Below are positions 42,430 to 50,459 of a stretch of DNA of 64,000 nucleotides, in pieces (the first letter of the stretch is position 1; every line of letters starts with the position of its first letter). Location of the stretch: the NCBI RefSeq assembly GCF_035917975.1, contig NZ_CP109130.1, positions 186,001-250,000 of the forward strand, given 5' to 3'. The position numbers and the translations under genes are program-made. The notes under the pieces are model-generated. The model made no database searches, was not told where the DNA came from, and saw nothing but the letters and a program-made list of their open reading frames with translations. Source of the stretch: Streptosporangium sp. NBC_01756. Its GTDB lineage: Bacteria; Actinomycetota; Actinomycetes; Streptosporangiales; Streptosporangiaceae.

Positions 42430-42675
42430 TCAATCAATTTGGGCGGCCAGATCGTCGAACTGCCCGTTTTTGACGCCCTGGACGAAGGCGCTGAGTTCGA
42501 GGCGGGTATAGATCAGCGCGGGCCCCTCGGGGTCTCGCGAGTTGCGCACCGCGATCTCGCCACCCGGCAACTCGGCCAACTCGACACAGTTACCGCTGGG
42601 GTTGCTGAAGTCGCTCTTGCGCCAGCCGATCCCGCCCAGCAGGGCCGCCGGCATGCCGCTGTACAGCTGATCCAT
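42430..42675 (-). CDS. DUF397 protein
   Basis: An 81-residue DUF397 protein: WRKSDFSNPSGNCVELAELPGGEIAVRNSRDPEGPALIYTRLELSAFVQGVKNGQF. The domain occurs next to Scr1-type HTH genes, where it may act as a partner or antitoxin-like modulator. ATG 42675 has a GAGAGGTGAGG site; the GTG at 42681 is the alternative. It precedes the HTH gene by 108 bases on the same strand. Confidence 0.93.
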   Translation of the reverse strand: MDQLYSGMPAALLGGIGWRKSDFSNPSGNCVELAELPGGEIAVRNSRDPEGPALIYTRLELSAFVQGVKNGQFDDLAAQID

Positions 42676-42708
42676 CCTCACCTCTCACCGATCAAGGAGG
42701 GAAACACC

Positions 42709-42810
42709 ATGTCCATCATAGAGCTTTGTGCAGATGCACGTGCATCTGTACTTGCGTATGCACATCGGCCCGGGCAAAATGACTGGACAGATCGCCTCAT
42801 TTCGCGATAA
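42709..42810 (+). CDS. Small ORF (33 codons) with a very strong ribosome site
   Basis: AAGGAGG (42694-42700) lies eight bases before ATG 42709. The product begins MSIIELCADARASVLAYA and ends DRLISR, with no recognised family. The codons GCA, CGT, TCT, GTA, CTT and TAT are rare in this genome. It runs divergently from DUF397 (33-base gap) and stops 24 bases before the ATPase gene, which lacks a good site of its own. It may be a regulatory leader that feeds ribosomes into the ATPase gene, or a real micro-protein. Confidence 0.55.
   Translation: MSIIELCADARASVLAYAHRPGQNDWTDRLISR
42731..42748. promoter_or_regulatory. 18-bp perfect palindrome between DUF397 and ATPase genes
   Basis: CAGATGCACGTGCATCTG is fully self-complementary. 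It lies inside the small ORF, 56-73 bases upstream of the DUF397 start. Either the operator of the HTH regulator or an mRNA hairpin in the small ORF. Confidence 0.55.
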
Positions 42811-42834
42811 TTTCCCGCCTCCTCAAGGTCGCCG

Positions 42835-43416
42835 ATGACTGGTCACCAAAGCCACCACAGCCGAGCCACACCCATCCGGGCAGAGCCCGACGGATGGGAG
42901 CGGTGGCTGTCCATGCTCGACTGCGTGCTTCCGCCCGGAGGGCTACCGCCCTGGACCGGCGACGACAGCCATATCGAGCACCTCCAGCTGGCGGCACGGA
43001 ACCTGCGCCACGATCCCCGCGCCGCGCGGACCGCCCGCGACTTCACCTCCGCCGCGCTGTACGGGTGGGAGCTGGCCCCGCTGGTCGACGACACCGGCGT
43101 GGTCGTCTCCGAACTGGTGACCAACGCCGTACGCCACGGCATCCACGGCGGAGGTGGCCTCGGTCCCGTCCAGACCATCAGGGTCGTCCTCTGCCACACC
43201 GGGAACTCACTGCTGTGCGTGGTCACCGATCCCAGCGATCAGGGGCCCAGCCTGCGCGAACCCGACGACGAGGCGGAGAGCGGCCGCGGGCTGCAACTCG
43301 TACAGGGGATCAGTCAGATGTGGGGCTGGGCCCCGCTGCGGAGCCGCGGCAAGGCCGTATGGGCGACGTTCGTCCTCCCCTCCAGGACGGCCCGCCATCT
43401 GGAGGCGTGCCACTGA
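42835..43416 (+). CDS. RsbW-like ATP-binding regulatory protein (HATPase_c)
   Basis: A 193-residue protein with a single GHKL ATPase domain: ARTARDFTSAALYGWELAPLVDDTGVVVSELVTNAVRHGIHGGGG (N box), CVVTDPSDQGPSLREPDDEAESGRGLQLVQGISQMWGW (G1/G2 boxes) and KAVWATFVLP. Anti-sigma-factor or BldD-cluster ATPases of this type are standard companions of Scr1/DUF397 pairs in actinomycetes. The gene sits 24 bases after the small ORF. Confidence 0.9.
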   Translation: MTGHQSHHSRATPIRAEPDGWERWLSMLDCVLPPGGLPPWTGDDSHIEHLQLAARNLRHDPRAARTARDFTSAALYGWELAPLVDDTGVVVSELVTNAVRHGIHGGGGLGPVQTIRVVLCHTGNSLLCVVTDPSDQGPSLREPDDEAESGRGLQLVQGISQMWGWAPLRSRGKAVWATFVLPSRTARHLEACH

Positions 43417-43626
43417 GACCCCGGACTCCGGCAAAGAAGCGATGTCTCGCAGAAAACATCCCGCTTTCATAAAAAGTTAATATTGTCCTATTTTGTTATA
43501 TTTTGGCCGCAAATAACGACTGCGAGCGGAATAATTGCTGCATTTTCCTCATTGCTCGTAGCTTGACATCTACCCATGGACGCCATGCTTCTTTAGTCTC
43601 ACAGGCAACCAAGGAGAGATGCAGAC

Positions 43627-44445
43627 ATGAGCGACGCGGCCCCACGGCCACCGGCACACCTGGACACGAGCGTGCCGAACGTCGCCCGGATGAACAACTA
43701 TTTTCTGGGCGGCAAGGACAACTTCGCGGCCGACCGCCAGGCCGCCGAGGAGGTGCTCGCCATCGCCCCGGAGATCCGGACGATCGCGAAGGAGAGCCAG
43801 GCCTTTCTGGGCCGGGCGGTGCGCCATCTCATCGAGCAGGGCATCACGCAGTTCCTCGCCATCGCGCCGGGGCTTCCCACCCGGTGCAACGTCCACCAGG
43901 TCGCCCAGGCCGTCGAGCCCGCCGCCCGGGTGGTCTACGCCGACGACGACCCGGTGGTGCTGTCGCACGCCCAGGCCCTGCTCGCCACGGATCCCCGCAC
44001 CACCGTGGTCAGGGGTGACGTGCTCCATCCCCGCGAGCTGCTCGCCGAGCCGGAACTACGACGAATCCTCGACCCGGAACAGCCGATCGCCGTCGTGATC
44101 CCCACCGCGCTGCACTACATCCCGGACGAGGACGACCCGTTCAAGAGCGTGGCCCTGCTGCGCGACGCGTTACCGGTCGGCAGCTATCTCGCCCTCGCCC
44201 ATGTCGTCTTCGACACGCGCCCCGAGACGGCCGGCCCCCTCGTCGAGATCTACCGGAGGATCCTCAGCCGGAGCGAGGACGCCTCACGCACGCGCCGGCA
44301 GGTGCTGCGCTTCTTCGACGGGCTGGAGCTCGTCGAACCCGGCCTGGTGTACGTCCGCCAGTGGCGACCCGACAACCCGCTGGCCGCCCACCGCCCCGAG
44401 AAGGCGTGGAGCGTGGCCGGGGTCGCCCGCAAGACCGACGGCTAG
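43627..44445 (+). CDS. DUF574-type SAM-dependent methyltransferase
   Basis: A 272-residue protein of the PF04672 family: LDTSVPNVARMNNYFLGGKDNFAADR is the family start, QFLAIAPGLPTRCNVHQVAQ covers the SAM-binding loop (usually FLDxGxGLPT; here FLAIAPGLPT, so Asp and a Gly are replaced), then RVVYADDDPVVLSHAQALL. The altered SAM loop may weaken binding. Preceded by a 210-base A/T-rich gap containing TTGACA at 43563. The stop codon shares the tetramer CTAG with that of the convergent RecQ-like gene. Confidence 0.9.
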   Translation: MSDAAPRPPAHLDTSVPNVARMNNYFLGGKDNFAADRQAAEEVLAIAPEIRTIAKESQAFLGRAVRHLIEQGITQFLAIAPGLPTRCNVHQVAQAVEPAARVVYADDDPVVLSHAQALLATDPRTTVVRGDVLHPRELLAEPELRRILDPEQPIAVVIPTALHYIPDEDDPFKSVALLRDALPVGSYLALAHVVFDTRPETAGPLVEIYRRILSRSEDASRTRRQVLRFFDGLELVEPGLVYVRQWRPDNPLAAHRPEKAWSVAGVARKTDG

Positions 44446-46076
44446 CAGGACACCAGCAGGCCGTCGCGCTCGACGGCCTCCAGGGAGAGCGTCTTGTAAC
44501 CGACCTCGTCGAACAGGACGGTGACCCGGTCGGCCTCCCTGCTCATGACCACCCCCGCGCCCCAGCTGCTGTGCCGTACCTTGGCGTGCATCGAGAAGGG
44601 CCCGTCGGCCTCCGGCGGGGCGGACAGGCCCGCCCGGCAGGTGTCGCAGCCGCCGCAGGTGCGCTCGTACGGCTCTCCGAAGTACTCCAGCAGGAACCGG
44701 CGGCGGCAGCCGGTGGTCTCGGCGTAGCCGCGCATCATGTCGATGCGGGACTCGTCGATGCGGCGGCGGGTGTCGTCGAGTTCCACGGCCCGTGCCGTGG
44801 CCTCCTCCGGCGCGGGCCCCCCGGAGGGACAGCGCACGTCCCCCTGCTCGGTGACCTCGACCGCGCCGGCCCGTTCCAGGAGGTTCACCAGCCGGGTCAG
44901 CCTGGTGGAGCTGACGTCCAGTACGGCACGGAGTTCGGCGGCCGGAACGGTCCCTCCGTGCTCGTGGAGCAGCGTGGTGCCGCGCAGCAGGAGCTCCTCG
45001 TCGGCCCGGCCCCCGGCGAAGAACCTGCGGAGCCCGAGGTCCTCCGGACGGTAGAAGAGCACCGCCGAGGCCGGGGCCTGGTCCCGGCCGGCGCGGCCGA
45101 TCTCCTGGTAGTAGGAGTCGGGTGACTCCGGCGGGGCGGCGTGCAGCACGAACCGCACGTCCGGCTTGTCGATGCCCATCCCGAACGCCGAGGTCGCCAC
45201 GACGACGTCGAGGCCGTCGTCGCGGAACAGCTCGTGGACGCGGTGACGGTCGGCGGCCTTCATCCCGGCGTGATAGGGCTCGGCCCTGCGTCCGGCCTCC
45301 CGCAGCGCGTCGGCGTACTCCTCGGCGGCACGGCGGGTGGCGACGTAGACGAGGCCGAGCCCGGAACGGGACGCCGCGTCCTCCACCAGGGCTCGCCGCA
45401 GATCGTCCTGGCCGACGAAACGGCGGACTTCCAGGTCGAGATTGGGCCGGTCGAAGCCCCGCACGACCTGACGGACGTCTCTCAGGCCCAGGGCGGCGAC
45501 GATCTCCTCGCGGACCGACGGGGTCGCCGTGGCGGTCAGCGCCACCACCGGCGGATGGCCGAGCCGTTCGATGACCTGTCCCAGGCGCAGGTAGTCCGGC
45601 CGGAAGTCGTGGCCCCATGCGGACACGCAGTGGGCCTCGTCGATGGCGATCAGCGACGGACGCGCGACACGCAGCCGCTCGACCGTCTCCGGTTTGGCGA
45701 GCTGCTCGGGAGAGAGGAAGACGAACTCGGTCGCGCCCGCCCGCACCGCCTCGAGAGAGGCGGTGGCACCGGACTGCGCGGAGTTCACCGCTACGGCCCC
45801 GCCGGCGTCGGCGTCCTGCAGTCCGGCCACCTGGTCGCGCTGGAGTGCGATCAGCGGTGAGACGACCACCGTCGGCCCGTCAAGCAGCAGGGCCGGCACC
45901 TGGTAGACGGCCGACTTGCCGCTGCCGGTCGGCATGACCACGAGCGCGTCACCGCCGCCCAGCAGATGGCGCATGGCCTCCAGCTGCCCGGGCCGCAGAT
46001 CCCGCCATCCGAAGACCTCACGTGCCACCGCCCTCAGCCTCCGGGTCCGCAGCCCGAGCCTGTCCTTGATCCCCAT
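44442..46076 (-). CDS. RecQ-family ATP-dependent DNA helicase
   Basis: A 544-residue SF2 helicase: VVMPTGSGKSAVYQVPALL (motif I), IDEAHCVSAWGHDFRPDYLRLG (DEAH plus RecQ loop), ALTATATPSVREEI, ATSAFGMGIDKPDVRFVLH and YYQEIGRAGRDQ (motif VI). Zinc cysteines follow in GCRRRFLLEYFGE and CGGCDTC. There is no HRDC domain; instead the C-terminus KVRHSSWGAGVVMSREADRVTVLFDEVGYKTLSLEAV resembles the DUF3553/UvrD-tail SH3-like module. Unwinds DNA 3' to 5' in recombination and fork repair. Confidence 0.95.
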   Translation of the reverse strand: MGIKDRLGLRTRRLRAVAREVFGWRDLRPGQLEAMRHLLGGGDALVVMPTGSGKSAVYQVPALLLDGPTVVVSPLIALQRDQVAGLQDADAGGAVAVNSAQSGATASLEAVRAGATEFVFLSPEQLAKPETVERLRVARPSLIAIDEAHCVSAWGHDFRPDYLRLGQVIERLGHPPVVALTATATPSVREEIVAALGLRDVRQVVRGFDRPNLDLEVRRFVGQDDLRRALVEDAASRSGLGLVYVATRRAAEEYADALREAGRRAEPYHAGMKAADRHRVHELFRDDGLDVVVATSAFGMGIDKPDVRFVLHAAPPESPDSYYQEIGRAGRDQAPASAVLFYRPEDLGLRRFFAGGRADEELLLRGTTLLHEHGGTVPAAELRAVLDVSSTRLTRLVNLLERAGAVEVTEQGDVRCPSGGPAPEEATARAVELDDTRRRIDESRIDMMRGYAETTGCRRRFLLEYFGEPYERTCGGCDTCRAGLSAPPEADGPFSMHAKVRHSSWGAGVVMSREADRVTVLFDEVGYKTLSLEAVERDGLLVSC

Positions 46077-46177
46077 GCCGTCCGCCTTCTCCTCGTGTCC
46101 CCCGCCCGTTACCCCTGGACGGGCGCGGTACTCGTTCTCGAGGAGAAGGCGAGGTCAGGGAGACTCCGTGGAACCGC

Positions 46178-46840
46178 TCAACTCGGTGACGCCCCGGCTT
46201 CGGGCAGCAGGACCGAGTCGACGAGGTAGACGGTGGCGTTGGAGGTCTGAAGGTTGCCGCAGAGGATCTTGGCGTCGTTGACGGTGTAGTCCTCGCCGGA
46301 ACCCGTGACGGTCAGCGTGCCGCCGCCCAGCGTGGTCAGCGTTCCCCCGGCCAGGTCGGACTGGGACTTCCTGCCCTCGACGACATGGTTCTGGAGAACC
46401 TTGGTCAGTTGCTCCTTGTCCGCCAGTACCTTGTCGAGGGCTTCCTTCGGAAGCTTGGCGAACGCCTCGTTGGTGGGCGCGAACACCGTGATGTCCTTGG
46501 CGGAGTTCAGCGTGTCGGCCAGCCCCGCCTGCTCGACGGCCTTGGCCAGCGTGGACAGTTCGGGGTTGTCGGAGAGCGCGGTGCCGACCGGCTCCGTGGC
46601 CATGGTGCTGGGGCTGCCCGGTCCGGAGGTGGGCAGGGAGGCGCAGCCGGGACCGAACGGCTGGGTCGCTCCGGGGGCCTCGGAGGTCATGTCGGTCGGA
46701 GACTCGGAGGTCATGTCGGTGGGCACGGGCGTAGGAGAAAGCCGGAGGAGGGAACTCGTGGTCGTCGCCTGGGCGGCGACCGGTACCGCGGTCAGGGCCA
46801 GCACGGTCAGAGCCGAGGCGAGAAGAGACTTCTTCTTCAC
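46178..46840 (-). CDS. Secreted fasciclin (FAS1) domain protein
   Basis: A 220-residue secreted protein. Signal peptide VKKKSLLASALTVLALTAVPVAAQA; a Ser/Thr/Pro linker with two SPTDMTSE-like repeats; then one FAS1 domain: TALSDNPELSTLAKAVEQAGLADTLNSAKDITVFAPTNEAFAKLP, LQNHVVEGRKSQSDL and ATVYLVDSVLLP. Related to mycobacterial MPT70/MPT83. GTG 46840 has AAGGAG seven bases upstream. Probably a cell-surface adhesion protein. Confidence 0.92.
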   Translation of the reverse strand: MKKKSLLASALTVLALTAVPVAAQATTTSSLLRLSPTPVPTDMTSESPTDMTSEAPGATQPFGPGCASLPTSGPGSPSTMATEPVGTALSDNPELSTLAKAVEQAGLADTLNSAKDITVFAPTNEAFAKLPKEALDKVLADKEQLTKVLQNHVVEGRKSQSDLAGGTLTTLGGGTLTVTGSGEDYTVNDAKILCGNLQTSNATVYLVDSVLLPEAGASPS

Positions 46841-47022
46841 AGTGATCTCCTTGGGTGGACGGATGAGACCTCGGGGATCCGTCGGCCGGGTCCTGAGAAA
46901 CTCATCGATCTTTCCGTAGATCAATGCCCCCAATGTCACGTTAAATGCCCCATGAGGTGACTCTTGACCACATATCTCCCTACGTAACGACCGACCCCAC
47001 CGAACGCAGAGGTGGCTTTCTG

Positions 47023-48255
47023 TCAGTCCAGCCCGGTCAGATCGGCCAGAACGGCGTCTGCCGCGCGTCGGCCGGAGACCAGGGCACCCTGCTGGGAACC
47101 GGTGTCCCGATGATCGCCGCACACGTAGCGGCCGGGCGCGAAGCGAACCGGGCGGCGCAGCAGGAAGGGCGGTGTCATCGCGGGCAGCGCGGCCTCGATC
47201 GGGTAGGTCGCCAAGTGCTGCCAGGCGGAGGTGTCCGTCGCGTAGATCTGGGCCAGCCGCGATCGGACCGATGGCTCGTCGGCGTCCGAGAGGGCGCCCA
47301 GCAGGGAGGTGGAGATCAGGGCGCGGCCGTCCGAGGAGTAGGTGGGCGCGACGTCGGTGAGAACCAGGGTGTCGGTGACCAGGCCCTCGGCGTCGACGAT
47401 CTGCGTGGGTTCCCCCAGTGGGGAACGGGGGGCGGCGTGGTAGAAGGTGGTGACCGCGCGCATCTCCGGGATTCCCAACCCGGGGTAGAGGGCGGCGGCC
47501 GTACCCGGATCGGTGGCCACGACCACCGCGCGGCCCGGAACCGTCCCCCCGGCGGCCAGCCGGACCCCCTCCGCCGTCACCTCGGCGACCGGAGTGCCGA
47601 GCGACAGCGCCCCCACCGGAAGCCGGGCGGCGAGCTGGCGGGGAATCTCCCCCATGCCGAGCGCGGGCAGCCCGACCGTGCCCCGGACGAAGGACCGCCA
47701 GAGCAGGTGGAAGAACCGGCTGGAGGTCTGGAGGTCCCGTTCGAGCAGGACGCCGGACAGGAAAGGGCGGAACAGCTTGTCGATCATCCTGGGCGAGATG
47801 CCCCAGTGCCGGAGCTCCTCCTGCGTGGTGCGTTCGGTGCCACCGCGCAGCAGCTCGGCGGGGAAGGCGATGTCACGTGCGGTCAGCGCGGCCAGGGAGA
47901 CCTTGTCGCGGAGCGATCCCACATCGGCCAGCACACCGCTGAGCGCGTGCTCGGGATGCCGCCAGGGCAGCATGAAACGCTCCCGCCGGCCACCGTCGAA
48001 GACGATCAGCCCCGAGGCGATCGCGCGCAGGTCCAGGGCGCGGATGTCGAGGACCCGCCCGGCCTCCGGATAGGCGGTGTTGAACACCTGAAACCCCCGG
48101 TCGAGCCGGAAGCCGTCCACGATCTCGGTGCGCACCCGGCCGCCCACCTCCCCCGCGGCCTCGACGACCCGGACCGGCACCCCGGCGGAGTGCAGCCGGA
48201 CCGCACACGACAGGCCGGCCAGCCCGGCACCCACGACGACCACGGTGTCCGACAT
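47023..48255 (-). CDS. FAD-dependent oxidoreductase (protoporphyrinogen/phytoene oxidase-like)
   Basis: A 410-residue amine-oxidase-like flavoprotein: VVVVGAGLAGLSCAVRLHSAGVPVRVVEAAGEVGGRVRTE (dinucleotide fold plus GG-R motif) and the C-terminal FAPGRYVCGDHRDTGSQQGALVSGRRAADAVL. AAGGGGG precedes the ATG. No carotenoid or heme genes are adjacent, so the substrate is undefined. Confidence 0.92.
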   Translation of the reverse strand: MSDTVVVVGAGLAGLSCAVRLHSAGVPVRVVEAAGEVGGRVRTEIVDGFRLDRGFQVFNTAYPEAGRVLDIRALDLRAIASGLIVFDGGRRERFMLPWRHPEHALSGVLADVGSLRDKVSLAALTARDIAFPAELLRGGTERTTQEELRHWGISPRMIDKLFRPFLSGVLLERDLQTSSRFFHLLWRSFVRGTVGLPALGMGEIPRQLAARLPVGALSLGTPVAEVTAEGVRLAAGGTVPGRAVVVATDPGTAAALYPGLGIPEMRAVTTFYHAAPRSPLGEPTQIVDAEGLVTDTLVLTDVAPTYSSDGRALISTSLLGALSDADEPSVRSRLAQIYATDTSAWQHLATYPIEAALPAMTPPFLLRRPVRFAPGRYVCGDHRDTGSQQGALVSGRRAADAVLADLTGLD

Positions 48256-48387
48256 GACACATCCCCCTTGCGTTCACGGCGACGGTCCGCCGCGACGGGC
48301 GGCGACCTGGAGTGACAAGATCCGCCACCTTCGTCTTCGGGTGACGGGCCGCCGGGGGTTGCGTCCGTGGTCAAGTCTGCCGTATGC

Positions 48388-49023
48388 CTACACCGGCTTC
48401 ACGGTGATCTCCCCGCCGAGCTGGAACCCGCCGGTCAGTTCGAGGTCGTCGCCGCTCCAGAAACGGCCGGGGTCGTACCAGTTCGGCCGGCGGCCACCGG
48501 GGAGCAGCCCCATCGCCTCGTAGGTGACGGCCACGACCTCCGCGCAGTAGGCGCTCTCCAGAGCGCTCTCCTCGGCTCCTCTCTTCAGGATCTTCGGGAC
48601 CCGGCCGCGGACCCAGCGCCCGGCGAGCCGCGCCGTGGACGGGAACGGGGTGCCGTCCAGGCGGGCGACGGTGCGCAGGACCGCGTCCTCCATCTCCCTG
48701 GTGGCCTGGGGTTCGAGCTGGCGCAGCCAGCCCCGCTGGCCGTACCTGGTGGCCCACACACCGACCGCGTCGCGCAGGTCGTGGAGCTGGACCCCGCGCT
48801 GGTGCGTCCCGGACCACAGGTCGGGCAGCGAGCGGCCGAGCTCCGCGTGCCACATCATCGGCGGCATGTCGTCGAGGACGACGGACATGCCGACGTGGTT
48901 GACGGGACTGTTGGTCACGGTCTGGATGGCCCGGTCGGGCGCGGTGCGACCGCGGAACAGCCACACGTCACCGGTGCGGGTCAGATCGACTGCCTCGTCG
49001 AGGCTGATGCTCTTGCCGGACAT
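48388..49023 (-). CDS. Permuted papain-like (YaeF/YiiX-type) cysteine hydrolase
   Basis: A 211-residue protein. In the permuted NlpC/P60 superfamily the histidine precedes the cysteine: here H in NSPVNHVGMSVV (about residue 43) and C in SAYCAEVVAVTYEAMGLL (about 158). TGDVWLFRG at the start is typical. The family includes amidases and thioesterases acting on peptides or lipids; no signal peptide is seen. It is divergent from the 60-residue membrane protein with only 17 bases between the start codons. Confidence 0.8.
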   Translation of the reverse strand: MSGKSISLDEAVDLTRTGDVWLFRGRTAPDRAIQTVTNSPVNHVGMSVVLDDMPPMMWHAELGRSLPDLWSGTHQRGVQLHDLRDAVGVWATRYGQRGWLRQLEPQATREMEDAVLRTVARLDGTPFPSTARLAGRWVRGRVPKILKRGAEESALESAYCAEVVAVTYEAMGLLPGGRRPNWYDPGRFWSGDDLELTGGFQLGGEITVKPV

Positions 49024-49040
49024 CTCTGTACCTTAGGCAC

Positions 49041-49223
49041 ATGCGATGGTGGAAGATACTGGGACTGGCAGGTGTCGCGGGTGTGGCGGCGACCGGAGTG
49101 GTGATCGCCCGAGCGGAGCGGCGGCGGCAGGCCTACACTCCGGACGAGATCCGGACCCGGCTCCGCGCCCGTCTCGACGAGGCCACGGAGGACGACCGGA
49201 AGACGATCGGCCCGGCCGACTGA
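49041..49223 (+). CDS. Small single-pass membrane protein
   Basis: A 60-residue protein: MRWWKILGLAGVAGVAATGVVIARAERRRQ forms one membrane segment followed by a cytoplasmic charged tail (PDEIRTRLRARLDEATE). No ribosome site; TACCTT (49029-49034) is six bases before the ATG, suggesting a leaderless mRNA. No function known. Confidence 0.72.
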   Translation: MRWWKILGLAGVAGVAATGVVIARAERRRQAYTPDEIRTRLRARLDEATEDDRKTIGPAD

Positions 49224-49346
49224 TCCGTACGGCGCTCCCGCGCGGCCGGGGCCGGACAGGGATGCCCGCCCGGTGAGCGTCCTGACCGTCGACCGGACGA
49301 TCTGCGGGCGCCCGGCGGCGGCGAGGCGGACCCTGACCGGGGGCGC

Positions 49347-50459
49347 TCACGGAGTCTCCGCGCGCGTCCCCACCGCCGGATCCCACCCGGCGGGCAGCAG
49401 GTCGGGGACCGGGCAGGTGCCCGTCACCGGCAGGAACTCACCCCGCTCCGCCGAGGCGGCGACGGACAGCATCACCTCCAGGACGTGCAGGCCCAGCTCA
49501 CCGGTGGCCCGGTGCGGCCGCCCCGCGCGGATGGCCTGGGCCATGTCGAGCACGCCCAGGCCCCGGCCCGCGGTGGTCCCCTCCGCGGGGACACCGACCC
49601 AGTCGTCGGCGAGAGCCCGGCGCAGACGCACCCGACCGTCGAAGGCGTTGGGGTCGGGCAGCTCCATGGTCGCCTCCGTCCCGGTGATCTCGATGAACCC
49701 CGAGCGCCGCAGCGGCGAGTCGAAGCTGAACACCATGGTGGCGGCCTGGCCCGCGGCGAACTCCAGGAGAGCGGTGGTGTGCGTGGGGACCTCGACGGGG
49801 AACCGGGTCCCGGCCCTGGGGCCCGAGCCGATGACCCGCTCCTCCCGCGCCCGGCGGGCGACCGCGGCGACCCGCCGGACCGGGCCGAACAGCGTCGCCA
49901 GGGCGGTCAGGTAGTAGGGCCCCATGTCGAACAGCGGTCCGGCGCCCCGCTGGAACAGGAACTCCGGGCTGTGATGCCAGGACTCGGGGCCGGGAGACTG
50001 CAGCAGCGTCAGGGCGGTCAGCGGGGTGCCGATGGCGCCGTCGGCGATGAGCCGGGCCGCGGTCTGCAGTCCCGCGCCCAGGAAGGTGTCGGGGGCGCAG
50101 CCGACGCGCACTCCCGCCACGGCGGCGGCCTCGATCACCTCGGCACCGGACTCGGCGTCCAGCGCGAACGGCTTCTCGTTGTAGACATGACGTCCGGCCT
50201 GGACCGCGGCGGCGGCCACCGCCGCGTGCGCGGCCGGGATCGTGAGGTTGACGACCAGCTCCACGTCAGGATGGGCGATCACCTCCGCCGGAGCGCCGGC
50301 CACCGGTACGCCGTACCGCTCCGCCGCCTCCCGGGCACGGGCGACGTCGAGGTCCGCGCACGCCACCACCCGCAGATCGGGGAAGGCGGTGAGATTGCGC
50401 AGATACTCGTGGCTGATGGTGCCGCAGCCGACGACGGCCACCCCGACCGGAGCCGTCAC
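49347..50459 (-). CDS. Gfo/Idh/MocA-family oxidoreductase
   Basis: A 370-residue sugar dehydrogenase: VGVAVVGCGTISHEYLRNL, VNLTIPAAHAAVAAAAVQAGRHVYNEKPFALD (EKP lysine), FDMGPYYLTALATLFGPV (active-site Asp/Tyr region, where many have His). The GTG start overlaps the isomerase stop (GTGA), so the two genes are translationally coupled. Together they form a sugar epimerisation or oxidation module; substrate unknown. Confidence 0.9.
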   Translation of the reverse strand: MTAPVGVAVVGCGTISHEYLRNLTAFPDLRVVACADLDVARAREAAERYGVPVAGAPAEVIAHPDVELVVNLTIPAAHAAVAAAAVQAGRHVYNEKPFALDAESGAEVIEAAAVAGVRVGCAPDTFLGAGLQTAARLIADGAIGTPLTALTLLQSPGPESWHHSPEFLFQRGAGPLFDMGPYYLTALATLFGPVRRVAAVARRAREERVIGSGPRAGTRFPVEVPTHTTALLEFAAGQAATMVFSFDSPLRRSGFIEITGTEATMELPDPNAFDGRVRLRRALADDWVGVPAEGTTAGRGLGVLDMAQAIRAGRPHRATGELGLHVLEVMLSVAASAERGEFLPVTGTCPVPDLLPAGWDPAVGTRAETP

